Shown piece by piece: positions 1 to 8,316 of a DNA stretch of 64,000 nucleotides. Every line of letters begins with the position of its first letter. The first letter of the stretch is position 1. Position numbers and translations under genes: made by a program. Origin of the DNA: JAFLCM01 sp964510955 (GTDB taxonomy: Bacteria; Planctomycetota; Phycisphaerae; Phycisphaerales; UBA1924); the NCBI GenBank assembly GCA_964510955.1, contig CAZEDW010000002.1, forward strand, positions 62,001 through 126,000. The letters are read 5' to 3'. The notes below the pieces were generated by a model that saw only the letters and a program-made list of their open reading frames with translations, was not told where the DNA came from and searched no databases.

Positions 1-1
1 G

Positions 2-826
2 CGCAAAAGAGTGCCGGGGCACGACTGGTGCATCATCAGGCTCGGGCTGCCGGGGATCGTGCGCGGCGTCAACGTCGATACCTCGTTCTTCCGCGGCAAC
101 TACCCGCCCAGGTGCTCCATCGACGCGTGCGACGTGCCGGGCAACCCGACCGGCGAGGAACTGGCGGCGCTGGGGAGCGGCCCGCCGTGGCGCGAGATCC
201 TGAAACAGTGCGACCTGAAGGGCGATTCGAAAGACCAGAACCTCTTCGCGATCGCCGACGACACGCGGGTGACGCACCTCCGGCTCAACATCTACCCCGA
301 CGGGGGCGTGGCCCGCCTCCGCGTGCACGGCGAGGTGCTGCCGGACTGGGACCGCCTGCTGGCATCGCCCGTCCCGGTCGATCTGTGCGCCATGGAGAAC
401 GCCGGGACCGTGCCGGCGTGCAGCGACATGTTCTTCGGTCACGCGCCCAACATGCTCCAGCCGGGCCCCAGCCTGAACATGGGCGACGGGTGGGAGACCA
501 AGCGCCGGCGCGGGCCGGGGTACGACTGGGCCGTTGTGCGGCTCGCGCGCCCGGGGGTGATCGAGCGTGTCGAGCTCGACACGGCCTTCTTCAAAGGCAA
601 CTACCCCGATACCGCCGACATCGAGACGTGCGAGGCGTCGGGGCACGCCGTCCCGCCCGATGGAACCCGGTGGCGGCCGCTGGTGGCGCGCACCAAGCTC
701 CAGGCCGATCACAAGCACTTCTTCGACATCGCGCCGGGCGATCGGCGCCCCTGCACGCACGCGCGTCTGAACATCTACCCCGACGGCGGCGTGGCCCGCC
801 TGCGGCTGTGGGGCCGGTTCCGGTGA
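2..826 (+). CDS. alc: Allantoicase, 5' end cut by window edge
   Basis: Allantoicase hydrolyses allantoate to (S)-ureidoglycolate and urea late in urate catabolism. The fragment shows the two tandem allantoicase repeats of the family. Each has a D-W-x-[IV]-[IV]-R-L start, an FF[RK]GNYP block, and a shared RLNIYPDGGVARLR block near its end (about residues 95 and 255). The frame is open to the window edge, so the true start lies upstream; the first in-frame GTG at position 11 is not credible because it begins inside repeat 1. The stop overlaps the GTG start of the next gene (GTGA), which indicates translational coupling. Family recognition is firm; only the N-terminus is missing. Confidence 0.93.
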   Translation, partial: RKRVPGHDWCIIRLGLPGIVRGVNVDTSFFRGNYPPRCSIDACDVPGNPTGEELAALGSGPPWREILKQCDLKGDSKDQNLFAIADDTRVTHLRLNIYPDGGVARLRVHGEVLPDWDRLLASPVPVDLCAMENAGTVPACSDMFFGHAPNMLQPGPSLNMGDGWETKRRRGPGYDWAVVRLARPGVIERVELDTAFFKGNYPDTADIETCEASGHAVPPDGTRWRPLVARTKLQADHKHFFDIAPGDRRPCTHARLNIYPDGGVARLRLWGRFR

Positions 827-1335
827 ACGCCAGACTTGCGCAACTCAACGCCGCGCCGCGCGACGACGCGGTGCGGGAGCTGATGCGGTGCTGCGGCAGC
901 TCGGCGTGGGCCGGACGCCTGGCCGATGCCCGCCCGTTCGCGACCGAGGCCGAGCTCGGAGCCGCGGCCGAGCGGGCCATGGACGCGCTCGCGGAAACGG
1001 ACTGGCGTGAGGCGTTCAGCCATCACCCGCGCATCGGCGAGCGGAAGCTCGACCGCGCCGCCGCCACCGCAACGCAGGCGTGGTCCAGCGCCGAGCAGTC
1101 GGGCACGGCCGGGGCCGAGCAGCGGGTGCTCGATGCGCTGGTGGAAGGCAACCGACGCTACGAGGAGAAGTTCGGGCATGTCTTCCTGATCTGCGCTACC
1201 GGCAAATCCGCCCGGGAGATGCTCGACGCCCTGAACGCCCGGCTGGGCAACGATCCGGACACCGAACTCCGGATCGCCGCCGGGCAGCAGCGCTTGATAA
1301 CTCGCCTGCGTATCGCCAAGATGCTCTCGGAATGA
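823..1335 (+). CDS. uraD: 2-oxo-4-hydroxy-4-carboxy-5-ureidoimidazoline (OHCU) decarboxylase
   Basis: This enzyme decarboxylates OHCU to S-allantoin, the third step after uricase. The 170-residue length is normal for the family. The catalytic histidine motif HHPRIGE is at residues 67-73, and the C-terminal half has the helix around YEEKFGHVFLICATGKS typical of the family. I chose the GTG at 823 because it overlaps the allantoicase stop by 4 nt (GTGA) and gives the normal length; the open frame extends farther upstream, but that part lies antisense-like across allantoicase. Its stop overlaps the HIU hydrolase ATG (ATGA). It belongs to a four-gene urate operon whose order runs opposite to the pathway. 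Confidence 0.92.
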   Translation: MNARLAQLNAAPRDDAVRELMRCCGSSAWAGRLADARPFATEAELGAAAERAMDALAETDWREAFSHHPRIGERKLDRAAATATQAWSSAEQSGTAGAEQRVLDALVEGNRRYEEKFGHVFLICATGKSAREMLDALNARLGNDPDTELRIAAGQQRLITRLRIAKMLSE

Positions 1336-1673
1336 GCGGCCTCTCCACCCATGTTCTGGATACCTCGCGCGGGCGCCCGGCGGCGGGTGTCGGCGTCGTG
1401 CTGGCGCACATGGAGCCCAGCGGCGTGTGGCGCCCCATCTCCGAGCGGCAGACCGACGCAGACGGGCGGGTCCGCGACCTCATGCCCGCAGGCACGCTCG
1501 ACGCGGGCACTTACCGCCTCCGGTTCGAGGTGGGGCCGTACTTCAGCGCCGCGGGGATCGCGGCGTTCTTCCCGTTCGTGGACGTGCACTTCCATGTTTC
1601 CGACGCTGCCCAGCACCACCACGTGCCCCTGCTGGTCTCACCCTTCGGCTACAGCACCTACCGCGGGAGCTAG
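1332..1673 (+). CDS. uraH: 5-hydroxyisourate hydrolase (transthyretin-like)
   Basis: HIU hydrolase opens 5-hydroxyisourate, the uricase product, to OHCU. The 113-residue protein has the family's hallmarks: the N-terminal STHVLDT with active-site His7, an Arg near residue 46-48 in GRVRDL, the His-rich strand DVHFHV, and the C-terminal tetrapeptide YRGS that separates hydrolases from true transthyretins. No signal peptide is visible, so it is expected in the cytosol. The ATG overlaps the uraD stop by 4 nt. The next gene, uricase, follows after 17 nt and has its own Shine-Dalgarno. Confidence 0.95.
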   Translation: MSGLSTHVLDTSRGRPAAGVGVVLAHMEPSGVWRPISERQTDADGRVRDLMPAGTLDAGTYRLRFEVGPYFSAAGIAAFFPFVDVHFHVSDAAQHHHVPLLVSPFGYSTYRGS

Positions 1674-1690
1674 CCCCAACGGAGAAGCCC

Positions 1691-2551
1691 ATGTCCGGCA
1701 AGCTCACCGACAACACCTACGGCAAGTCCCGCGTGCGCCTCGTCAAGGTGAAGCGTCCGCCCAACGGCGGGCGCGGCGGGGTCCACGACATCGTGGACCT
1801 TAACGTCGAGGTCATGCTCCGCGGCGACTACGCCCACACCTACCAGACCGGCGACAACACCGGCGTCACGCCCACCGACACCATGAAGAACACGGTGTAC
1901 GCCCTGGCCCGGGACCACCCGCTGGACTCTATCGAGTCCTACGCGAAGCACCTCGCGTCGTACTTCGTCAAGGAGAAGCCGCGCGTCACCCAGGCGACGG
2001 TGACCATCGCCCAGAACGCTTGGAAGCGCATCCAGACCGACCACGGTCCGCACGAGCACGCCTTCGTCCGCGGCAGCGCCGAACGCCAGATCGTCACCGC
2101 GACCGCGTCGCGCCAGGGCTGCCGTCTCGAGTGCGCGCTCGACAACCTGGTGGTGCTCAAGACCACGAACTCGGGCTTCGCCGGCTACGAGCGGGACCGC
2201 TACACCACGCTCAAGGAGACGGACGACCGCATCTTCGGCACCAGTGTCACGGCCCGCTGGGAGTACTCATCCGAGCCGCCGGATTTCATCGCCGCACGCG
2301 AAGCCGTCCGGCGCGCCGTCATCAAGGAGTTCGCCTCTCACCACAGCCTCAGCGTCCAGCAGACTCTGCTGGCCATCGGTCAGCGGGTGCTCGCCGAGTG
2401 CCCGGCGGTGAAGAAGATCCACTTCGCGATGCCCAACAAGCACTGCCTGCTGGTGGACCTGTCGCCGTTCGGCCTGACCAACCCCAACGAGATATTCCTC
2501 CCGATCGACGAGCCCCACGGGCAGATCGAGGGGACGGTGGAGCGGGGCTGA
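1691..2551 (+). CDS. uox: Urate oxidase (uricase)
   Basis: Cofactor-free uricase oxidises urate to 5-hydroxyisourate and H2O2. The 286-residue length fits the two-T-fold-domain family. Recognisable blocks are YGKSRVRLVKV near the N-terminus (catalytic Lys), TGDNTGVTPTDTMKNTVY around residues 55-72 (urate-binding Thr-Asp pair), and LKTTNSGFAGYERDRYTTLKE in the middle. The ATG at 1691 follows a GGAGAA Shine-Dalgarno at 1681-1686. It closes the urate operon and is convergent with the pseudopilin gene that ends 7 nt away on the minus strand; I see no strong terminator between them. Confidence 0.96.
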   Translation: MSGKLTDNTYGKSRVRLVKVKRPPNGGRGGVHDIVDLNVEVMLRGDYAHTYQTGDNTGVTPTDTMKNTVYALARDHPLDSIESYAKHLASYFVKEKPRVTQATVTIAQNAWKRIQTDHGPHEHAFVRGSAERQIVTATASRQGCRLECALDNLVVLKTTNSGFAGYERDRYTTLKETDDRIFGTSVTARWEYSSEPPDFIAAREAVRRAVIKEFASHHSLSVQQTLLAIGQRVLAECPAVKKIHFAMPNKHCLLVDLSPFGLTNPNEIFLPIDEPHGQIEGTVERG

Positions 2552-2558
2552 CCCGCCG

Positions 2559-3341
2559 CTAGCGCGCTGAATCCGCCGAGCGCCGCGGCATCGCGCTGGC
2601 CACCAGCCGGATTGTTGCCGGGGCTGCCCCGGCCTCCAGCTCGATATCCGGGTGCTCCAGGCTCTCGATGACCAGGTCAACCGTCGCGCGGGTGAGCTTG
2701 GGGCCCACGTCGTAGTTCATCGTGAACTCGGCCGACCGGACGTTGGGCAGCAGCATCGTGTCGGTACGGGTGTTGGTTGCGGGCACCAGCGTCACCAGCC
2801 AGAGCGAGCCGGCCCCCGTCGGTGAAAACGTCAGCTCCGGCGCGGGCGAGGACGCCCCCCAGCTCCGCAGCAGCGCGTCGTGACCGGGGTACCGGAACTC
2901 CACCCGCGTGATCTCGGTGACGGCGTTGGTCGTCGGGTTCCGCCGGCTCACGTACTCGAAATAATCTGCCCGCAGCGGGTTCCTGGCGTTGTCGAGCACG
3001 TCGGTCGGGAACGGCCCGAAATCCGATCCGGTCCGGATCATGCCCAGCACGCGGTTGATCGCCAGGCGCGCCACCACGTTGGTGCTCACGGCGCCGGAAG
3101 TCTGCTGGTAACCCTTGAACATCGTGTCCAGCGCCACCATCATCGAGGTCATCAGCGCGGCGCTGATCGAGATGGCGATGAGCATCTCGATGAGCGAGAA
3201 GCCGCGGCCGGCGCGGGACGTCACGCGCCGCGGGCGGTGCCACCGACTCGGCGTCCGCGCCGAGTCAGTGCCGGATGTGGCAGGCGAACCCACTTCGCAG
3301 AGCCGAAGTCGGTGGCACGGCTTACTGTGCTTGCGCGACAT
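2559..3341 (-). CDS. Minor pseudopilin, GspJ/PilW-like, with a repeat-expanded leader
   Basis: A 260-residue type IV pilin-like protein. The prepilin cleavage site is G|FSLIE with Glu at mature position 5, followed by a hydrophobic helix and a diverse C-terminal domain; the size and end-of-cluster position suggest a GspJ/PilW-like minor subunit. I chose the ATG at 3341 because it has an excellent Shine-Dalgarno (GGAGG, 6 nt away) and overlaps the end of the PilX-like gene. This gives an unusually long 47-residue leader, of which about 27 residues are encoded by an 82-bp palindromic element (3237-3318). An alternative GTG at 3224 gives a normal 7-residue leader but has no Shine-Dalgarno. The exact minor-pilin class is uncertain. 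Confidence 0.8.
   Translation of the reverse strand: MSRKHSKPCHRLRLCEVGSPATSGTDSARTPSRWHRPRRVTSRAGRGFSLIEMLIAISISAALMTSMMVALDTMFKGYQQTSGAVSTNVVARLAINRVLGMIRTGSDFGPFPTDVLDNARNPLRADYFEYVSRRNPTTNAVTEITRVEFRYPGHDALLRSWGASSPAPELTFSPTGAGSLWLVTLVPATNTRTDTMLLPNVRSAEFTMNYDVGPKLTRATVDLVIESLEHPDIELEAGAAPATIRLVASAMPRRSADSAR
3237..3318. repeat. 82-bp palindromic REP/MITE-like element, copy A1
   Basis: The element is bounded by inverted repeats GTGCCACCGACT(-/T)CGG at 3237-3251 and 3303-3318. It contains an inner perfect hairpin ACTCGGCG/CGCCGAGT with a 4-nt loop (3246-3265) and a second short hairpin CTTCG/CGAAG near the other arm, so it could fold as a branched cruciform. It lies inside the leader-coding part of a minor pseudopilin gene and is read through without a stop (Pro-Cys-His ... 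Trp-His). I see no target-site duplication. Confidence 0.8.
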
Positions 3342-6159
3342 AGCGGCCCTCCGAGTAGGTATTCTTGACCGGGCGCGCCGAAAGCGGCCCGGACAGCCCG
3401 TCGGGCAGCACAAGGTCCGGGTTCCATTTCAGCGTGACTTTGCCGAAGCCGTTGAACCGGATGGCGCGCCGGACGTAGGTGTTGGGCGCGATGTCGGCGT
3501 CGCTGTCAGGGATGTTGTCGTACCACGAGTTCTGGTGCACGCCGTTCCAGCCCGCGAGTGGAATCAGCGCACCGGTGGTGGGATCGTGGGCCGAGTCCCA
3601 GCCGATGTCCTTGTTCCCGTCGCCGTCGAGGTCGGTGAGGGTGTTCGGGTCGATGCCCTCCTGATCGCCGTCGGTGGGCCCGAAGTACCCCAGGGTGATG
3701 TTGTAGTTGCCGGGGTTGCCCACGGGGGTGCCGTAGTTGCTCATGGGGGCCGATCCGTAGACCGGCTTGAAGGTCCCGAGCAGCACGCCCTCGATGCTGG
3801 TGTTCCCGCGGACGTCGAGCATGCCGGCGATGATCGCGCCCTGGAGGCGCACGTCCTGGGTCTGGGGCGAGTTGTTGGTCCCGATGTCCACCGAGAAGTT
3901 CGGGAGCATCATCGAGCTCTTGCGGATGACGTCCATCTCCGCGCTGGTGGGGTTCAGCGACGGGTCGCTGGGCGCGGAGGGGTTTTGGTCCACGAACTTC
4001 GTCGAGCCGTTGAACACGATCTTGTTGCGGATGTTGGCGAAGTTGGTGGGCTTGTCGCTGACGATCGACCCGACGAAGGTGCAGTTCTCGAAGCGCAGGT
4101 TGTTGCCCAGCAGCTTGGTGTCGGTGCACGCGTCGTTGGCGGTCCCGTCGGCGTTGAGGTCGACCGACACCACCAAGGGGTCAGGGAGGTTGCTGTACCC
4201 CGGCGCCCCCACGGTGCTGTAGCTCTTGTCGAGCTGCGCCGGGCTGGTCGCGGGGGGCGGCGGGTAGACCTGCTTGAGCACGCCGGTCGCCGCGTCGCGG
4301 GTCTGCTGCCCGTAGTAAGACCACGAGGCGTGGGTGTTGTCCGTGTACGCCCGCACCCGTGTGACGCCGATGAACGTGCAGTTCTTGAACAGCCCGTTGT
4401 TGCCCATCGGGATCGTCACGTTCTTGAACGTGATCCCGTCGTACACCGGGCGGTTGTACCAGTCCGCGGGGGCGGGCGCCCCGTAGGGTGTCGGCTCGGC
4501 CTGGCGGGGGGCCGTCCACCCCGCGCCCTTGGCCGCGATGACCTGCTGCGAGAACGACTGCGACTGCCCCGCCGCGATGTTCGCCAGATCGGTGGCGGCG
4601 GCCGCGAAGCTCGTGTCGGTGATGGCCGGAAGGTCGGTGTCGGACTGCCCGAACGCGATCGCGGGCTGGTTCTTGTCCGGGACGATCGCGCCCTTCACGT
4701 ACTGCATGTAGTTGCCGACCGTCACGTTGTAGGAGTCGTGCGCGCTCTCCCAGGTGGAGCGGGCGACCTTCAGCCCGACCGAGCCGCGCACCTTGGCGTA
4801 GTGGTCCTTGTAGTCCAGCACACCGTCGCGGTAGCCCAGCGTCACGTCGTCGCTGTCCACGTCGGCCGAGTCGCGGGTCCCGTCGGCGTTGTTGTCCTTG
4901 AACGTGCTGTAGTCCCACGCGCCGCCGACGAAGCGCCCGTTGTAGACGCCGTTCTTGTTGCGGTCGCGATCGCCCGAGTCGATGAGCATCGCCAGCGCGT
5001 CGTCGGCGGTGAACTCGGGGGTCAGCGCCGCCGCGGGCGTCCCCGCGGTCAGGGCGGCGCTCAGCACCACCTTGCCGTCGTTGTTGGCGTCGTAGAACTT
5101 CAGGAAGATGTCGTAGTCGTCGATCATGCCGTCGCGCGTCATGTCCTTGAACGCGTTGTCGGCGGCGCCGTCGCTGTTGTAGTCATTGGCGTTGAGGGCG
5201 CCCAGGCTGCGGCCTTCGACGGGGTGATTGACACGGAGCCGGTTGTCGCCGTCCACGTCGTCCAGCGCCACCTTTGCGAAGAAATCCCGCAGGCGCTGGT
5301 CGAGCGTGTTGTTCAGGCCCATGAAGTCCGACTGGATCACCAGCGGCGGCCCGTCGACCGCGTCCAGCGCGTGGCTGTCATACCGCACGCCCAGCGGCCC
5401 CTCGACCTGCACGTCGCGCCCGATCATCACCCGGCTGGGTGTCAGCACCGCGTGGCGCACCGACTTGTTCAGCGTGAACCACTGCTGGGCGCTGCGGGTC
5501 ACCCACCGCCCGCGCGCGTAGTCCCAGTCGTACCCGGTCACCACGGCGAGCACGCGCCCCGTCGTCGCGTCGGGCGGCGCGTAGCTGATCTGCACCGCCG
5601 TCACGATCGTCCCCGCCCCGTTCTTCTCGATCCCGATGGGGGTGAACACCACCCACCCCGTGCCCGGGTTCGGCAGCGTGATGGCCGAGGCGGCGTTGGT
5701 CCCGTTGCTGGCCACCACGTTCGACGACGCATCGGCGGCGTTGAGATTCTGCAGCGCGCCGGCGATGCTCGTGGGCGCGACCGACTCGGTCCGCCCGTCC
5801 GCGGGCGCCAGCACCGTCGCCGCCGGGCTGGCCCCGGTCGCGTTGGTCCACAACGACGCGAGATAAGCCGGCGTCATCTCGCCCTTGCTCGTGACGAACC
5901 GGGCGCACGCTTCGTTGAGTCGCGACTCGGCCAGGGAGAGACCGGTGTCGACCGCGCTCATGGCGCGGGTCACCCGCAGGTGGCTCGACGCCGTCCGCAG
6001 GTTGCCCTGCGTCGCCACCGCCAGCGCCAGCGCCAGCGTGGAGAACAGCACCAGGAACATCATCGCCAGAACACCCACCACCCCGCGCCGCGTGCGCAGC
6101 ATGGAGCAAACGCCTCGTGCGCGGGGCCTGCGGGCGGACTGATTGGCCAGGTTCGTCAT
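3322..6159 (-). CDS. Large PilX-like pilus protein with calcium-loop motifs
   Basis: A 945-residue protein with a PilX-type N-terminus: an RRG|VV-type cleavage region, no Glu5, then a hydrophobic helix (GVLAMMFLVLFSTLALALA) and a helical stretch with VTRAMSAVDTGLSLAE. Ordinary PilX proteins are about 200 residues, so most of this protein is extra. The middle and C-terminal parts carry at least six Asp/Asn-rich loops resembling EF-hand or dockerin calcium sites (for example DANNDGKV, DNNADGTRD, DLDGDGNKD). The ATG at 6159 has GGAG 8 nt upstream; an earlier in-frame ATG at 6222 lacks one. It is co-directional with pseudopilin genes on both sides. A pilus-tip adhesin role is inference, by analogy with calcium-binding PilY1. 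Confidence 0.72.
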   Translation of the reverse strand: MTNLANQSARRPRARGVCSMLRTRRGVVGVLAMMFLVLFSTLALALAVATQGNLRTASSHLRVTRAMSAVDTGLSLAESRLNEACARFVTSKGEMTPAYLASLWTNATGASPAATVLAPADGRTESVAPTSIAGALQNLNAADASSNVVASNGTNAASAITLPNPGTGWVVFTPIGIEKNGAGTIVTAVQISYAPPDATTGRVLAVVTGYDWDYARGRWVTRSAQQWFTLNKSVRHAVLTPSRVMIGRDVQVEGPLGVRYDSHALDAVDGPPLVIQSDFMGLNNTLDQRLRDFFAKVALDDVDGDNRLRVNHPVEGRSLGALNANDYNSDGAADNAFKDMTRDGMIDDYDIFLKFYDANNDGKVVLSAALTAGTPAAALTPEFTADDALAMLIDSGDRDRNKNGVYNGRFVGGAWDYSTFKDNNADGTRDSADVDSDDVTLGYRDGVLDYKDHYAKVRGSVGLKVARSTWESAHDSYNVTVGNYMQYVKGAIVPDKNQPAIAFGQSDTDLPAITDTSFAAAATDLANIAAGQSQSFSQQVIAAKGAGWTAPRQAEPTPYGAPAPADWYNRPVYDGITFKNVTIPMGNNGLFKNCTFIGVTRVRAYTDNTHASWSYYGQQTRDAATGVLKQVYPPPPATSPAQLDKSYSTVGAPGYSNLPDPLVVSVDLNADGTANDACTDTKLLGNNLRFENCTFVGSIVSDKPTNFANIRNKIVFNGSTKFVDQNPSAPSDPSLNPTSAEMDVIRKSSMMLPNFSVDIGTNNSPQTQDVRLQGAIIAGMLDVRGNTSIEGVLLGTFKPVYGSAPMSNYGTPVGNPGNYNITLGYFGPTDGDQEGIDPNTLTDLDGDGNKDIGWDSAHDPTTGALIPLAGWNGVHQNSWYDNIPDSDADIAPNTYVRRAIRFNGFGKVTLKWNPDLVLPDGLSGPLSARPVKNTYSEGRYVAQAQ

Positions 6160-6227
6160 ACTCGCTCCAGCGGTCCCCCGAAACGCCCAACACCTCCGCC
6201 TCACCACCCTGACATCCCACATCTCTT

Positions 6228-6986
6228 CTAGGGCTCCACGATCCAGCTCACGCTGGTGACCGGCGGCGCGTCGGTCCCCCAGGTGCCCTGGTACAGGACC
6301 GTCACCGTCACCCGCACGGGGTAGCGGTCCACCCCCCGCACGACATTGCTGCCGACTTTGGTCTGTGCGTTCTTGGCGACGCCGGTCGAGAAGTCGTACG
6401 GATCGACCTTGGTCACCTGCACGAGCTGCGTCCAGCCCCGGAGCGGGACGTCGGACACCTGCCCGTTGGTCGTGACCGTTTCGGTGCTCCCGTCAAAGAG
6501 CGTCTCGGGGATCACCGCGCCGGTCGCGTTGATCGGGCCGGGGTACCGCCTGGTCATCGTGAACCCGGCGGGGAACGACGTGGCGCTCCCGAACACGGCG
6601 CCGTCGAAGTCGTCCAGGTCGTCCAGGTCCGTCACCGAGTTCTCGCCGGTCTCGGGCCCCCACCCCGTCAGCGTGCTGGTGTCGGCTGGGTTGGTGTAAT
6701 AGATGCCCCCGGAGAACTTGTCGTGCCGCGGGAACCCCCGCGTCAGCTCGCGAAGCTCCGTGGCCAGGTAGGTCGCCGTGGAGGCGTGCGTGGACCACAG
6801 GTTCTGCACCAGGAACTCGCGCTGCGCCTCCACCACCGCCACCACGCCCACCGCGAGGATGACCAGCGCGAGCATGGTCTCCATCAGCGTGAAGCCCAGC
6901 GCGGCGGGAGCTCGCAGCCGCGGCGGGACGCTTGGGATTGCGCCCGACGGGCTGGCGGATGTCGGGTTGGTGGGTTGCGTGATCAC
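6228..6986 (-). CDS. Minor pseudopilin, PilV/GspI-like
   Basis: A 252-residue type IV pilin-like protein. The leader ends at ALG|FTLMET, with Glu at mature position 5, followed by the hydrophobic helix MLALVILAVGVVAVVEAQ typical of the PilV/GspI group. The leader is about 31 residues long and Pro/Ser-rich. The start codon is a GTG at 6986 with no obvious Shine-Dalgarno, so the exact N-terminus is uncertain. It precedes the PilX-like gene and follows the GspF/PilC gene in the same direction (91-nt gap), matching the usual grouping of minor pilins. The C-terminal domain has no motif I can name. Confidence 0.78.
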   Translation of the reverse strand: MITQPTNPTSASPSGAIPSVPPRLRAPAALGFTLMETMLALVILAVGVVAVVEAQREFLVQNLWSTHASTATYLATELRELTRGFPRHDKFSGGIYYTNPADTSTLTGWGPETGENSVTDLDDLDDFDGAVFGSATSFPAGFTMTRRYPGPINATGAVIPETLFDGSTETVTTNGQVSDVPLRGWTQLVQVTKVDPYDFSTGVAKNAQTKVGSNVVRGVDRYPVRVTVTVLYQGTWGTDAPPVTSVSWIVEP

Positions 6987-7077
6987 GGGACAGACGGTCC
7001 TGGTCGGGGCGGTGCTGCGCGCCGGGCGCGTGACAGCCCCGGCGATGGGTCGCCTCCCGGACCGTCCATCGGCCCGA

Positions 7078-8316
7078 TCACTTCACGATCTGAGACATCT
7101 TGAAGATCGGCAGGATGATCGACATGGCGATGAAGCCGACTACGCCGCCCATGACGACGATCATGATCGGTTCCAGCATTCCGGTAACCGCCTTGATCGC
7201 TTCCTTGAGCTGCTTGGCGTAGAACCCCGACACCTCGTCGAGCACCTCGCCGAGCTTACCGGACTCCTCGCCGGCGCCGATCATCTGCACCACCGCGTGC
7301 GGCAGGAGCGTGCTCTGGCTCAGCGTGTACGTGATCTTCTTGCCTTCCTTCACGCTGGAGTAGACGTCGCGCCACATCTTCTTGTACAGCCGGCTGCCGG
7401 CGATGTCGCCGGTGATGGCGATGGTGTCGAGCATCGGCACGCCGGCGTTGATCAGCTCGCCCATCGTCTGCAGCGAGCGGCTGATGTACAGCGAGCGGAA
7501 CATCCGCTTGAGGATCGGGCACGCCAGCTTGAACTTGTCCATCGAGATCGAGCCGAACTCCGAGCGGAAGAAGAAGAACAGCCCCACCCCCGCCGCGATC
7601 ACCCCGCCCACCACGAACGGCCACTGGTGCACCATGAAGTCGCTCAGCGCCAGCAGGAACTTGGTGCTCCAGGGCAGCACCGCCTCCTTGCCCTCGAACA
7701 CCTTGGCGAACTTGGGCAATACGAACGTCAGCAGGAACACCGTCACGCCCACCGCCATCGTGCCGATCACGCCGGGGTAGATCATCGCCCCCACGACCAT
7801 GCGCTTGGTCTCGATCTGCTGGGCGGTGTACCCCGCGATGCGGTCGAGCATCTTGCCGAAGCTGCCGGACATCTCCGACGCCCGCACCATGTTCACGTAG
7901 AGCGGCCCGAAGAGCTTGGGGTGGCGCGTCAGGGCGTCGGAGAACTGCTTGCCGCTCTCGACGTCGGACTTCAGCCCCACGATCACCCGCTTGAAACCCA
8001 GGTGCTCGGTCTGCTCGCCGATCGCGTCCAGCGCCGAGCGCAGCCCGATACCCGCACGGACCATCACCGCGAGCTGGGTGGTGAAGTCCAGCACGTGCTT
8101 CATCGACGGGCGGCCGGCGTTGAGGTTCTTCAGCCGCTCCAGCAGAGCGTCGCTCCCGCCCGCGTTGGCCACCGGCGCCAGCGAGAGCACGTGGTTGCCC
8201 TGCTGCTTCAGCAGCGTCGCCGCCGCCGCCGCCGATTGCGACTGCAGGACACCCACGACCACCTGGCCGGACCCATTACGAACTTGGTAGCGGTAGGCGT
8301 TCAAGGGGAACCTCAA
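7078..8316 (-). CDS. pilC: Type II secretion / type IV pilus inner-membrane platform protein (GspF/PilC family)
   Basis: This polytopic platform protein sits on the assembly ATPases. The 412-residue protein has the two T2SSF repeats (about residues 65-190 and 270-395), with hydrophobic segments near residues 175-200, 230 and 380-405. Its first repeat has the typical FTTQLAVMVRAGIGL and the second SLQTMGELINAGVPMLDTI. The start is weak: only TTG codons at 8316 and 8304 are available, neither with a Shine-Dalgarno, and both sit at the edge of a 137-bp inverted-repeat element that fills the space up to pilT. PilC is favoured over GspF because pilT lies directly upstream. Confidence 0.88.
   Translation of the reverse strand: MRFPLNAYRYQVRNGSGQVVVGVLQSQSAAAAATLLKQQGNHVLSLAPVANAGGSDALLERLKNLNAGRPSMKHVLDFTTQLAVMVRAGIGLRSALDAIGEQTEHLGFKRVIVGLKSDVESGKQFSDALTRHPKLFGPLYVNMVRASEMSGSFGKMLDRIAGYTAQQIETKRMVVGAMIYPGVIGTMAVGVTVFLLTFVLPKFAKVFEGKEAVLPWSTKFLLALSDFMVHQWPFVVGGVIAAGVGLFFFFRSEFGSISMDKFKLACPILKRMFRSLYISRSLQTMGELINAGVPMLDTIAITGDIAGSRLYKKMWRDVYSSVKEGKKITYTLSQSTLLPHAVVQMIGAGEESGKLGEVLDEVSGFYAKQLKEAIKAVTGMLEPIMIVVMGGVVGFIAMSIILPIFKMSQIVK

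Noticed and set aside
3115..6231. 1038-residue plus-strand ORF
   Set aside because: It runs antisense to the PilX-like gene, is made of Val/Gly/Arg/His-rich repeats typical of antisense frames in GC-rich DNA, and has no domain or ribosome binding site.
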